Shown here: piece after piece, positions 24,601-35,754 of the stretch
Layout: each line of letters begins with the position of its first letter
Position numbering within the stretch: position 1 is the stretch's first letter
DNA from: Silene conica
Lineage: Eukaryota > Streptophyta > Magnoliopsida > Caryophyllales > Caryophyllaceae
Assembly (NCBI GenBank): GCA_029255685.2
Contig: CM055311.2
Coordinates: forward strand, 57,123,048-57,187,047
Direction: 5' to 3'
DNA length: 64,000 bases
Position numbers and translations under genes: made by a program
Notes under the pieces: model-generated
What the model saw: the letters and a program-made list of their open reading frames with translations, nothing else
The model's database searches: none
What the model was told of the DNA's origin: nothing

Positions 24601-27600
24601 TGGGGTTGGATTTCATGATATTGTTAGGCGGTCGTGTGCGTGACAACTCGTGATGTATAAGGTGGGGGAGGGGGTGGTGGTGGAGATGAAGTGTGAGCAG
24701 GGAGAGGTTGTGGGTGGCAGAGAATGAAGGTGTGAGTGAGGAAGGAAGGGGTAAGGAAAGATGGGGTATCATTAGAAGAAGGTTCACAGGAAATGAAATT
24801 GTGAGAACCGGGGTCAAGGGTAAGGTAGAAAGTAGGACCAGTGGTCACAAGTGGTAAAGGGGAGAAGAGAGGAATGATTAAGTTGACACGTGGTTTGGGA
24901 GGTAAATAGAGTGTTTTTCGGTGAGAGTGAGATAATGAAATTCGGTGACGATGAATTTAACATAGCGAGAGAGGAATAGTTTTTGAGTGGAGGGATACAA
25001 ATATTGGTATGCACTTTGAGTGGATGAATAAAAAACAAAGATGCAAGGCTTGGATTTTGGGTCGAGTTTGTGGATAGTGTATGGGCGGAGTCAGGGAAAA
25101 CAGAGGCAGCCAAATGGGTGAAGGTTGTGAATATTTGGTTGACGATGAAGGAACTTGGAGTAAGGAGAGTCGTTTTGTAAGGTTGGTGTGGGAAGACGGT
25201 TTATTAAGTATGCATCAGTACTAAAGGCGTAGGACCAGAAGGTTATAAAAATGTTGGCATGGGTGAGGAAAGCTAGGCCACTTTCAACAATGTGTCAGTG
25301 GTGTCGCTCTGCAAACCCATTATGTTTGGATGTATGCGGTGGTGATGTGAGATGCGTAACTTCGTCATCAAGAAGTAGAGGATTTTTTTTACTCACGACC
25401 ATTTTCGGAATATAAACATTTAATTGGTTTTTGAAAGAATTTTTTCACAATGGCTTTAAAAGTTTAAATGTAGAGAGTGTATCAGACTTGTTTTTAAGCG
25501 GATATAACCAGAAATATTTAGTATAACGATCAATAAAAATGATGTGGTACTTGAACGAGTCATAAGATAAGACAAGTGAGGTTCAAACGTCGAAAAAAAT
25601 ATAAGGTCAAGAGGGGCGTTGAAAGTAAGAGTTGATATGGGAAAAGGATGTTTGAGACTTTTATTAATTAGGCAGGCATTACAATGTGTGAAATAAAAAA
25701 TGCTTAAATTAAATGAACTATTTACTAAATTGAAAATGACATTGGAGGGATGACCAAGACGATGATGCGACAAGCTAAAGGGTTGAGTTACGGTAGTGTA
25801 TGCGTGAGGAGCAGCGGAAGGGCGCCATTCATAGGTGCCTTCATGGAATTGACTTTGAAGAAGAACTGCCCCCATCAAGATTTTCATAAAATAGAAAGAA
25901 AAGGGTAATAATAAGGCAATAACGTTATTATCTTTGAAAAATTGTGAGAAGGAAAGTAGGTTACGTGAAATAGTTAGGACAATTAAAACATTATTGAAAA
26001 TAAGAGACTTGGAAGAAAAAGAACCAAGATGGGTGATGGGTAGGAACGAACCATCTCCAATTACAAGAAGACCGAGCCTGTCATACCGTGTGTGCATGGA
26101 TATGGTGCTAAGATAACTGGTGATATGGTGCAAGGCATTAGTATCAATTATATAGGACGAGGTGAGGGTAGCAGAGACCGTGACAATATACGTATATGAC
26201 CAGTTTTGTTTAGGTAGTGAAGGTGGAAAAACAACAATAGGATAGTCACGCTTGAAGTCAGGCCAATTACCAGTAACTTGCCCTTGTTCACGAAGTAGTG
26301 GCAATTATTTTTAAATGGTTTGCGTTTCTGGTTTTAAGGGTGGGACATAGACCGATTTTGGTTGGAAGAATGGGGTGAGTAGTTGGAACGAGGCTGATAT
26401 TCGGTGGAAAAACACGAGGGGTGTAGGTGGCAGAGTACTGCGTGTTGCAGAATGGGCAGAAGGTGCAAAACCGTGGCGTTAGGCTGTTTTTTTTACGATA
26501 CTTTCATGTTGGATGATTCTCACGGAAGGCCTCAAACAAAATTGGGGCATCGCATGCAAAAATAACATCGACAACATGTTTGTAAAGATTTTGGTCGAGC
26601 CCAATGGTGATGTGAGAGGTAATATCCCCAGTTTGTCAAGTTGGGACATTGATCAGTGCAAGAATTGATCGAGAACAAGTGATCAGTAATAGATTTTTCA
26701 CCAACAGAAAGGCCTTTAAGTCTATCCTTTATTTGAAGGATACGACCTCATGACGGGTTTGTATAGGTTTGAGTAAGAAGTTGCCACGCATCAAGGATGA
26801 TTAGGGACACTGTTTCATGGAGAGTGCTAACAAGAGCACTGAAAATGAGTTGGTCTTGACAGAACCAAGTGTGGTAGGCATGGTTAAATTATGTTCAGGG
26901 TTCAGCTTGGCTTCCTGGGTATGGGATTGGTGATTTGGGGCGGGGGTGTATCCGTTCCATCGAGGTAGGCAAAGAGACCGAATTCTTGGAGGAGACAAGT
27001 GAGTTGAAACTTCCATGTGAGATAGGGTGTGAGTTTGGTGCAATTGGGAAAGTGACAGGATATGACGGCTTTGGAGGGTTCATCCATGTTGAGAATAAGG
27101 TTGTTGTTGATGGATGTCGTGGGTAAATCGAAGGGTTAAAATGCTGGAAAGATGATTATTAGTATGAGGATCGAGAATGAACCTGATACCATATACTTGT
27201 AAGAATTATGATGATTTTGTAATTTACAAAGGTATTTATACTAGTTTAGAAGCATATCATATTATCTAAATAAGTCAATTAACTTAACAGTGAACATAAT
27301 ATTCTCCTTAATTGATCGAGGCATTAAAGTTACCAAAGTAACAAACTATACATTGCTTTGGATAGAAGTTAAGATTTCGGTTGACTAGCTTGAATTGTGG
27401 AGCTTATTGTTGCTTGAGTATCTTTGACAGCATACGTCTCTTTGACAGTTATTGCCCTTATCAAACTGATGCTATTGGGATGTTTTGGTGGGACTTTGCT
27501 CCTGCTTTTATTTCTAATCTTTGTAATATTGACTCGACTGGTTGTGCTGAGCTATCTCATAACAGCTAATGCTTGTTCTTGAAACTTTTTTGTATTAGCG

Positions 27601-30600
27601 GATATATTCATGCGCTAATGATTATCTCACGATATGTATTGACTATAATTTTTGTATTTCAATGTTGAAATGAGAAAATTAAATGGATGAATGAAACAAG
27701 AAATAATATAGTGGTAAGTAGTGAAAGCAGCTTGTTGTTGGGTCGATATCAGAAGAAGGAAGTATTAAAAGCTTGTTGATAGTTTTGGTTTTAGCCATAG
27801 GGTTGAAGTGGTCACAACAATTTGGGCTATAAAAAGCATATGATGCTAACTGCAATTACTCCTAATTATACACACTCTTTATATAACTTGTATACTATAA
27901 CTAACCCTCCCATTATTTTGATAGCAGTCTCATACTTATTACACCTTTCTTACAAGTGTACTTAGTTTTATCACCTTCATTTCATATTTTCATACACTTC
28001 AACTACTTCTTTCAGACAGACTGGAATGTATTCAATTGCTATCTTCGTTTACAATCAATTCTACATGTACTTTAAAACTGTAAGTTGAATTGTGGCCGAG
28101 GGCGACTGGTATATAGGCCTATCAGTGTCTTCCCCATAACAAATTTATAAGTGTTTTAAAACTAATCAAAAAAATCATTGCTTTTTGACAAATTTATTCA
28201 TCCATTACCACTTACAACTACTACAAGCTACTCTCTTATTTAACAGTTTCAAAATATCACAAATTACCCACATAAGTTTGATAATATTTACAACCGATCC
28301 TCTTAACTTATAAATATACCAAATTGACTACATAAGTTTCTTTCTTCAGTCATTCTCTTGTACAACGGTCACATCCCGTGTTTCTTTTTGCAAAATGTGA
28401 CTATTTTTTTTGTAAAAGTGATCATTTTTTGATAAATACTGACCACTTTGAAAACATAAGTCATTTTTAACAAAAAAATGTGGTAATTATTTAATAAAAA
28501 ATGGTAATTATTTATCAAAAACTAGTCATTTTTCTATTGTACGACCGTTGTAGAGTAGAATTTGTATTCTTTTAACATGTAATTAACCACCTATCTTATT
28601 ATTAAAATAAAATTGAGTAAGGTAATATTTACTAATTATTGATTAGATTTTAATCCTAGAATTTTTTATTATTAAATATTATGTTCAGTTTTTTTTGTTT
28701 ATTTAAAATAGTTTTATAATAGAAATAAAGCAATAGGTTTTAGTTACTAAAATGGAAAAAAACTTGATTTGTGCTTAATTCAGAATTTTAAATAGTTATG
28801 GGGCTAGTTTGTTACAAGTTAAACTTAGAGGATTGATTTGCACATAGTCCATAAGTCATGGAGTTAACTCACTACACCCCATATTTTTATTCTTTGGTGA
28901 AAAGTATTTTACTGAAATATTAAATAATAATATGTTGGAGGGGATGGAGATAAATACTTTTTGAACAAACCGTGTATGATACAAGCAACTAGTTTAACAA
29001 TCATTTTAAATAATCACTCACAACTTTGTATTATGAGTTTGATCAGATTTTGCAATTTTATACTGATCATAGATTTTTTACGGTTTTTGAAAAGATACAA
29101 TATTATATGAAAAATTAAATTTAGAGAGTATTTGACAATAATAATTTAATTTGAAATATCTCAATTTTTATCTAGTAAAGTGAAATAAAGCTTTAAAATT
29201 CACATTCTTTGTTTGGTGAGTCAAGAGATTTAAAACTACAAAATTAAAAACTTGAGAAAATATTCAATTTCAGAATTTGATGTACTGAAAATTAGGGTTA
29301 ATAATAATTAAATGAAAAAAATATCAAACCATGATAAAAATAAATTGAAAACTTGCAAAAATATTAACTTGATTCGTTATACCAATTATTTGCATTGATA
29401 GTTATGATTGAAGATAAAAGAGAATAGAGGATAACGAAGATGATGGTGTAAAAAAAGAGCAGATTTGGAAATGACGGGATTAGAGAGTAAATTTTAAATG
29501 AGTTTAATTTAGCCTTATTGGATTTGGTAGGATTAATCTAAGTCAAATTTAACAGGTTTGACAAACACGTAAATTCGTCCAAATCTGAATTGACAATACA
29601 ATCTTTATTTCCAAACACACTATAAAATGAATTCAGAATTATTGAGACAATTATATTTTTAACTATTTTGTAAAATTGATGTCATGAAGATAGTATTTAG
29701 GTTATGTAACTATGCCAAATTTTTATTCTCATAATTTTATAGGTGGGTTAATAATAGCTATTATTTGTTTTAGGATGATAAATAATACATTTATTTAATG
29801 GAAAGGTAGCTTAGGCTATTCATAGAACTTAGTTACATCGATTTCTAAAGAAGGGACTATACATTTCAGCAAAGAATACGGAAAACAAGTAATGCAGCTG
29901 AGCAGAAGTTTGGTTCCAAATTAGGGTAGCTTTTTACAGTGGAATAAGTTGGAATTAAACTCACATAACAAAACAACCAATAAATGGTAAAAAGCAACTC
30001 CTTTCCCAACACATAACAACAGTAAACATCCATTAACCTATATCTATACCCAACAACTTCCTAGAAACGGTCTCTCAACAACGTTATTGAAAGACCTCTT
30101 ACATGATGAGGAGAGAGATTGATTTCTGATTATGTCTCTCACTAAATTAGTGAGAGACAGTCTCTCACAAAATTAATGAGAGACGGTTTATTACAAAATC
30201 TACCGATATTTATATGGACTAGTCAATTGGAAAAAAAACTCATTTATTTACTTGTTTATTCAATACCACTAATATTTCATTCAAACATCAATTAAATATA
30301 TAAATAACTAACATATATAACATCAACATGCTTGTAATCCATACTCCCATTATCGCACTAATATTAATTTAATTGCCTACATTCTTTCGTAATTTTATAG
30401 TAACCCAATATATGAATAAATCTACTTGTTTTAAATTTTAAGTTTGACATCCTTTTACCCACTTTTGTCTCAAATCTCATGTCCTATTATCTTTGCGATA
30501 ACATATCATCCCTCACACGATAAAATAAAACAAAAGATGAAATATTCCCTCTTCTAACATTCTAAATCTCCTACCGTTGTTCCTTCTTTTGCAAGAAGAA

Positions 30601-32046
30601 ATAATGAGAGTTTGCCCGTACTTTTGTAATTCGTGCTTGTACGATTGACTTTGTCACGACAATTACACTAGTCCCTCCGGACTCGCCCCTTAATGTATTT
30701 TAATCTCGATTTCTTTTACTTTAATTGATATTATGATTTTCTATGTTAAAAGGTAAAAATATTATGCCCTAATAAAACGGTCATCTAAATATGCTTAGAT
30801 GCTATCGTGTGACTTAATTCATTTGTTTACCTATCAACTATACGGCAATGCAAAGGGTTGCCGTAAAAGAAAATGGTGGATAAATATAAGGAAAATGAAT
30901 GAAAGTGTAGTAAGTTACTTACCCTACCCCAGGAGGGAAAGAGAATGAGACACACATTAGATAAAACCATTCGGTCTCCGTTAAATCCTCTGGTGACAAT
31001 GCCGCAGTTGGACGTCGACCGTGCTGATTCGAGTCACCGGCCGATAACGAGTCGTAGAGTTCTCTTAGTTGCTGACTTCTTTGAAAAGATACTTCTTCAG
31101 TGGTTACCTCCATGGATGGTTGGACAGTTTTTCTCGTCTTTATTGCGCCGTTGTAGTACCCATCTGCCCATTGCAATATTCTACATATGCATACATACAT
31201 GTCCACACATATCAGGATCTCAAATAAATCATAAGGATAACAAACACACTCTAACTTGTCATTTCACGTTACTATCAAGTATCCCTATAATCTAAAAAAA
31301 AAAAAAAAATATCCGTTTTATATTCTAACACTCCCCTCACACATAGACCCTTTTTTTGGGCTTGAAGTGTTGGTGCAGGCGGGATTCCCTTGCCTCCCGT
31401 GACCTTCGGTCAGATGGCTCTGATACCATGTTAAGAAACCAACTCAATCAAAAATTTAAGCCAATGGTTGAAGTTTCTTGATTTGTTTTATATTCTAACA
31501 TAAACCTAGAAATAAACTTTTGAAATAGCGAATTTTTTCATATTGTTTTTCTTTTTATTCTTATATTAATCTTTAACCATATTTTAAAACACGTCACTGC
31601 TCTTTGATACAAATTAGGTTCCCTTCAATCTGGACGTCTATGATTAGGAACCGGAAATTTTAAAACAATACTATGGATGTCGATTTCTTTAAACAATAAT
31701 TACAAACTTGAATAAAGATGTAAACACTTATAGAAGTGATGATACCCATATCATTTCAAATTATCATTAACATTAAAAATGAGATAAACTAGAAGATTAT
31801 TAGAGTAGAGTAACCTAATAATAATATAAATTAAAAAGTCGGGATGATTTCAAAAAGATATTGGTAGTTAAAAAGATGATAAGAGAAAGATGACAAAAAA
31901 AGAATAAGTGGAGATGAGATAAAAGATGATTACCCTTGTTGAGGGCAAAATTGCCAAAAGAGAGAGTAAGTCCATTGAACATCTTGAACAGCAGACTGTA
32001 ACATTTGCTGAAGTTGCACATTATCATTTGAAATCTGAACCGCCAT
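21515..32046 (-). CDS. TT8: TT8-type bHLH transcription factor, exons 1-3 (partial gene)
   Basis: Three exons, 32046-31934, 31180-30923 and 21611-21515, join in phase and encode 156 residues of a bHLH-MYC N-terminal domain. Proteins of this family (TT8/bHLH42) pair with R2R3-MYB and WD40 partners in the nucleus to switch on late flavonoid, anthocyanin and proanthocyanidin genes. The closest match from memory is Arabidopsis TT8: VQWTYSLFWQFCPQQ, GYYNGAIKTRKTVQ, SPEDLTETEWFYLMC, then ANEVDSKEFSRAILAK. Introns begin GTAATC, GTAAGT and GTATTA and end TAG and CAG. Intron 2 is 9311 bp, swollen by a Copia element and a hAT MITE. Exon 4 onward, including the bHLH domain, was not found to the left, where TEs fill the space. 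The gene either continues past the left edge or is truncated; the exons themselves show no damage. Confidence 0.85.
21612..22076. other. Intron 2 of the TT8-like gene, 3' part
   Basis: AT-rich intronic DNA between exon 3 and the Copia insertion at 22082. No further gene, repeat or structured element is recognised. Confidence 0.6.
22082..22340 (-). repeat. 3' LTR of the intronic Copia element
   Basis: Left LTR in window coordinates, 259 bp, alignable with 27198-27447 through the shared run AACAAACTATACATTGCTTT and flanked on its left by GTTAT. Confidence 0.8.
22789..23469. mobile_element. hAT-type MITE inside the Copia element, 681 bp
   Basis: Ends TAGGGATATCAG and TTACATCCCTA form the same terminal inverted repeat as the element at 6182-6854. 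Flanking octamers ATTACCAG (22781-22788) and ATCACCGG (23470-23477) agree at six of eight positions, as expected of an aged 8-bp duplication. The outer thirds are GC-rich with repeated GGGGCGGG / CCCGCC motifs and the core is AT-rich. No transposase. Confidence 0.8.
27198..27447 (-). repeat. 5' LTR of the intronic Copia element
   Basis: Right LTR, 250 bp, starting TGTAAGAATT and ending CTCTTTGACA, with the GTTAT duplication directly after it. Confidence 0.8.
28245..28885. repeat. Inverted-repeat element with a second palindrome nested inside
   Basis: The outer arms, about 28290-28335 and 28800-28850, are imperfect reverse complements (CGATCCTCTTAACTTAT against rc CAATCCTCTAAGTTTAA). An inner pair, TTGTACAACGGTC near 28351 and GACCGTTGTAGAG near 28541, makes a second palindrome around 28338-28565. 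It looks like one MITE inside another; target duplications were not resolved. Confidence 0.45.
30070..30200. repeat. Palindromic GAGAGACNGTCTCTC repeat
   Basis: Repeated GGTCTCTCAA, GAGAGACAGTCTCTCAC and GAGAGACGGTTTA pieces form local hairpins. The composition is that of a short foldback element in the intron; ends are unclear. Confidence 0.4.
30923..31180 (-). CDS. TT8: TT8-like exon 2
   Basis: 258 bp between acceptor GTAG| (31181) and donor |GTAAGT (30922). It encodes ILQWADGYYNGAIKTRKTVQ, the helix SQQLRELYDSLSAG and SPEDLTETEWFYLMC ending FSFPPGVG, all standard landmarks of TT8 proteins. Phase fits exon 1 (GG + A) and exon 3 (GG + G). Confidence 0.95.
31305..31500 (-). mobile_element. 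TRIM retrotransposon in TT8 intron 1
   Basis: On the minus strand: a 72-bp LTR (31500-31429, TGTTAGAATA...CTTAACA), a perfect primer binding site TGGTATCAGAGCC (31428-31416), an 85-bp interior without coding, a purine tract GTGTGAGGGGAG (31342-31331), then the start of a second LTR TGTTAGAATATAAAAC (31330-31315). The second LTR stops early against an A/T run at about 31294-31309. Non-autonomous and, being incomplete at its 3' LTR, broken. Confidence 0.8.
31934..32046 (-). CDS. TT8: TT8-like exon 1
   Basis: ATG at 32046 opens MAVQISNDNVQLQQMLQSAV, followed by the family hallmark VQWTYSLFWQFCPQQ, 37 codons plus two bases. The donor is GG|GTAATC at 31933. This is the start of the bHLH-MYC N-terminal domain that contacts MYB partners. 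The ATG is chosen because it gives the family's usual short leader before the LQ...AVQ helix. Confidence 0.88.
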
Positions 32047-32780
32047 TCAATATTTTTATTCCTATTTTACCCTCTTTAATAGGAAGCTTACGTTTCTTCA
32101 AATCAAGATATGATGTATAGTGTGTATGAGGAGAAGAATGGTGAGAAAATGAAGAATGTTGGAAATCATTGACTCGCAGATGAAACACAAAATGATGTTT
32201 TGTTTTAAGGAATAGTTAGTTGGTATTATTGTAGGGTTTCAGTTTTTGTTAGGGGTAGTAGTTTGTTTAGTCAGACTTTTTAGTTTTTGACTGGTCGCTA
32301 CACCACACACTTTTAACTCATTTCGTTGACAACTAAATATGTACCACAATTAATGGTATCTTCTACGTGGGGGTTACATTTCTTTATTTCTTACTTACGT
32401 CTCCTAAATCAAAATTTAAAATACCAACAATATTTTATTCAAAACCAACCTAAATGGAATATTTTAACAAATAAATATTTTTTTATTAATTTATTAACTT
32501 AAACTTTATTTGTTTTTGATTTTTTTATTTTTCATAAAATCATAATCATTTTTACTTTTTTCGATATAAAAAATTGAATTTCTCATGAAATTTTGATAAG
32601 AGGGGTTTAGTTTCACTCATTACGTAAGTTATATGGTCAAATTACTCCAATTAAAAGTTGTGGGGGTTAATTTCACAATTTAACAAAGTCAAAGGCGTCC
32701 AATGATTTTAGGAGACCCGATTCAAATTGCTAATTTGGGGCCCTAAATAGTACTTGTAAACAAATAAATAATGGGTCCTG
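32047..32780. other. Upstream region of the TT8-like gene
   Basis: Presumed 5' UTR and promoter of the minus-strand gene starting at 32046. It is AT-rich, and no confident TATA box, MYB or bHLH site could be assigned by eye. No other gene is seen. Confidence 0.4.
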
Positions 32781-34896
32781 ATTTTCGCAGTAAATATTTT
32801 ACTCGATCCAGTACACTGTTGACAATTGTACCCCTTTCATTTTCATTTTCATTTTCATTTTCTCTCTCTAGTCTCTCTCTACTATTTCTCTCCAATATCA
32901 AAATGTGTACTACGAAAAGTAATTTATTTTCTCAGTACATTTTACTCAATACAATAAAAATGTGTACTGCGAAAATCAATAGTATAAGTATTATTAGTTT
33001 TATTTTTCATTATTTTATTACTTTTTTTACCCTATTTTCACGACGAGTAATTTTATAAAAACAATATGCGCCAAAATTAAAGTAAGGTAACATAATAATT
33101 AAGAATAGAGTTTTTTTGCTTTTTACCACCTATTGAGTCTTAAAATTTACAAATTACCACCTATTGAGTCCATTTTTGCCAATTACCACCTTTTTTTTGC
33201 GTTTTACCACCTAATTTGCATTATATTGTCGGGTTTTCTTATTTATTGTTTCAGTTACATTTTATCGACTCTCAATTATTAATAATGACCAAACTACCCC
33301 TTACCAAATATGAAAATCCCATTTTTGTCTTACCATTGATTCTTTGGTGCACTCTCGCATGTTCGATGAAATGTCTAGCTAAGTTTAGGTGATACTTTAA
33401 TATTGTCACAATTGATCGTCTTACCGTCAAAAATCATTAAGACAAATTATTGAACAACTAGCTATACAAATTATAGAATGGATGAATGCGATTCAGTACT
33501 TATCACAAGCACCTCTTAAATCTTGACTAAAACAATTAACCAAGTTCATAAATGAATCAAGCAAATTGCAGGAACAATCAACAAAGACGCGGCAAATTGT
33601 GATATGAATTAGTTGTGTTTGTAATATGAATTAAGAAAAGGGTAATTTTTTTGATTATTAGGGAATTATGAATTAACCAAGTTCATATATAAATAAGTAA
33701 TTATGAATTGATCAACAAAGACTAGGCAAATTGTAGGAACAATCAACAAACAAGCACCAAAAACAAAGAACACATTGAAATACGAAAAGGGTAATTATCA
33801 AAAATCCAGAAAATAGAATATTCAAGAATTACTGAGAGAAGGATGTTCATAGTTGCAGCAGGTGGCCATAATTCTGACGAGAACTACATTACATTACTCC
33901 TTATTTGTGTTACATTACTAATTTTGGGGTTTTACAACCCAAATTACAAATAGAAAAGGGTAAACAAAATTCCCATAATTATGTAAACACTAAGACAAAT
34001 TATTAGGGCTTTTGACCAATTGTTGAATAAATTACTTGAAATTCGAATGACAATGGGATGATGAGACTTTCTTCGATTGATTCAATAGGCTCAATATCAT
34101 CTACCAGAGATGATGGAGAGCGATCATAAAAAATACCTTGCTTGAATATGAAAAAAATAGGGTTCTAGAATAACAATGAATTAAATTTGAGAATAATAGT
34201 GTTACACTGTATAATATTTGGTAAAGGGTAGTTTAGTCATTGTTAATAATAGAGAGTCGGTAAAATGTACCCGAGACGATAAATAAGAAAATCCGTCAAC
34301 ATAATGGCAAATTAGGTGGTAATTGGTAAAAATGGACTCAATAGGTGGTAATTTTTAAATTTTAGGACTCAATAGGAATAAAAAGCAAAAAACTCTTAAG
34401 AATATATTGAAAAAAAAGGAAAAAAAAACTAAAAATAACTGTACTACTTTGAGTAAAACGAAAAAAACCCAAACTAATGAAATACGTTTGTTTAGTACCA
34501 ATTGACAAAGATTGATTAAACAATTAACGTATGTTGATTTGATTTCTAAATCAATTGAAATACTATGTAGTATTAAGCATGTCAATTCGTTTCTAAATAA
34601 TTAACAATGATTCTTCTTTTTCAGGTTGATGAACAAACCCTAATTAAAAAAGAAAATAAACTATTTAAAAAAACAATCAAATTACTAAGTAATATAAGAT
34701 TAATGAATTAATTACCTGTTCGTCACTTGAATAATCGTTCATAGTTGTAAATTTTTAATGAGTGGAAGATGATAAATGTTTCAATAGTAGAGAGAAGTAA
34801 GAGAAAATTAGGTTTAATGTTTTTCTAGGGAAGGGCAATAAATAGAAAATTTGGTATAAAAAGTACTGTATTGAGTAAAAAACGTACTGCGAAAAT
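32781..34896. repeat. Outer inverted-repeat element enclosing the Mutator-like element
   Basis: About 36 bp at 32781-32817 (ATTTTCGCAGTA...ACTCGATCCAGTAC) is repeated in inverse at 34861-34896 (rc ATTTTCGCAGTACG...ACTCAATACAGTAC). A further partial copy at 32920-32975 makes the left end itself foldback. The Mutator-like element at 33108-34395 lies inside. Target duplications of the outer element were not resolved. Confidence 0.5.
33108..34395. mobile_element. Mutator-like (MULE-type) non-autonomous element, 1288 bp
   Basis: Perfect 9-bp target duplications TTAAGAATA at 33099-33107 and 34396-34404 flank long terminal inverted repeats of roughly 150 bp (33108-33285 against 34246-34395). The repeats begin GAGTTTTTTTGCTTTTTACC and carry two copies of a CACCTATTGAGTC motif. 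A 9-bp duplication with long inverted repeats is the Mutator signature. The interior is AT-rich and has no transposase. Confidence 0.88.
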
Positions 34897-35562
34897 AAAT
34901 TACGTATTTTAACATATAAATACTTTTTATGAATTTATTAACTTAATTTATTTGTTTTTGAGCATATGTATATTTTTTTCTTAGCTTATTAAAGAGTATA
35001 AATTAGATTTTAATTTTTTTCGGTCAAAACTTGTAAAACCCCTCGCGAAAGCGGAAATATAAACATACAAAAGTACTAAAAATGCAGCGGAATTAAAACT
35101 TTTTAAAAGATAAAACAACATGCGAGAAGTCTTAAACTGAAACTGGAAACAGAACTGATATAAACAACAATAGATAAGTAGCAGTTCTAAGTATCAAACC
35201 AAAACATAAATACAAGCCTGGGATGGAACATCCCTACAGGCACCCAAAACAAATGTATCAAAAGTCTAACAGTCTAGCTAACGATAGGGTATAAGTCATA
35301 TGATGAAGGATCATCACTCGCTAGCCCTCCTGTGATCCCATCTCCAACCTGCATGTACCTACATACATGAAAACATGTACGCCACAATCAGTGGGGAGTG
35401 ACTAGAGTTCTCCTAGCCACCTTTTGTGACAACACGTAACACATAATACAATACAGAATACTCCAACATATAACAACATGTGAAGCATAAACATCTCATC
35501 GTCTGATCTCTTACTATCATGCGATTACAATGCACGGCTCTCAACCAACTTCATAAACCGTT

Positions 35563-35612
35563 AGGAAGGAGAGCCGGTCTCCCTACTGGTTACCCAGTCG
35601 GGGGGTCTTTCA
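35563..35612. repeat. GAGAGCCGG block, left of the hairpin array
   Basis: A 45-bp block (GAGAGCCGGTCTCCCT, hairpin ACTGG-TTAC-CCAGT at 35585-35598, then CGGGGGGTCT) recurs right of the array at 36358-36402, where the stem is TCGG-TTAC-CCGA. The two bracket the ten-unit array. Confidence 0.75.
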
Positions 35613-35754
35613 ATCCAACTATTTATGAAACCGAACTAAGAGTCATCCAATGCCTTGGATGATTTAACCACAATCAAATAAACATCAATAACTCATCATG
35701 CATATCTGACACTGTACCATCATCTAGGCAAGCAGATAAAACATCCATAATACT

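Larger units (their letters stand above)
22082..27447 (-). mobile_element. Old broken Copia element in TT8 intron 2
   Basis: LTR copies at 22082-22340 and 27198-27447 are flanked by matching 5-bp target duplications GTTAT (22077-22081, 27448-27452). By eye the LTRs differ at about 15 percent of positions, suggesting an age around ten million years. A minus-strand primer binding site lies at 27183-27192 beside the right LTR. Coding remnants on the minus strand run GAG-pre-integrase and integrase start (25456-26304, with HRLGHPSN), RT start (near 24455-24600) and RT/RNase H (23651-23893). Broken, with many breaks. It sits antisense to plus and parallel to the host gene. Confidence 0.85.
27453..30922. 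other. Intron 2 of the TT8-like gene, 5' part
   Basis: AT-rich intronic DNA. A short plus-strand open stretch just after the Copia element (27460-27569) has protein-like composition but matches nothing recognised. An inverted-repeat element (28245-28885) and a palindromic repeat (30070-30200) lie within. A stretch around 29200-29640 with TTTGTTTGG and CCAAACAC ends may be a Tourist-like MITE (weak). No other gene is seen. Confidence 0.5.

Noticed and set aside
27381-27569. Protein-like plus-strand frame running out of the Copia LTR
   Set aside because: Its first part is LTR sequence and the remainder matches nothing recognised; there is no start outside the LTR.
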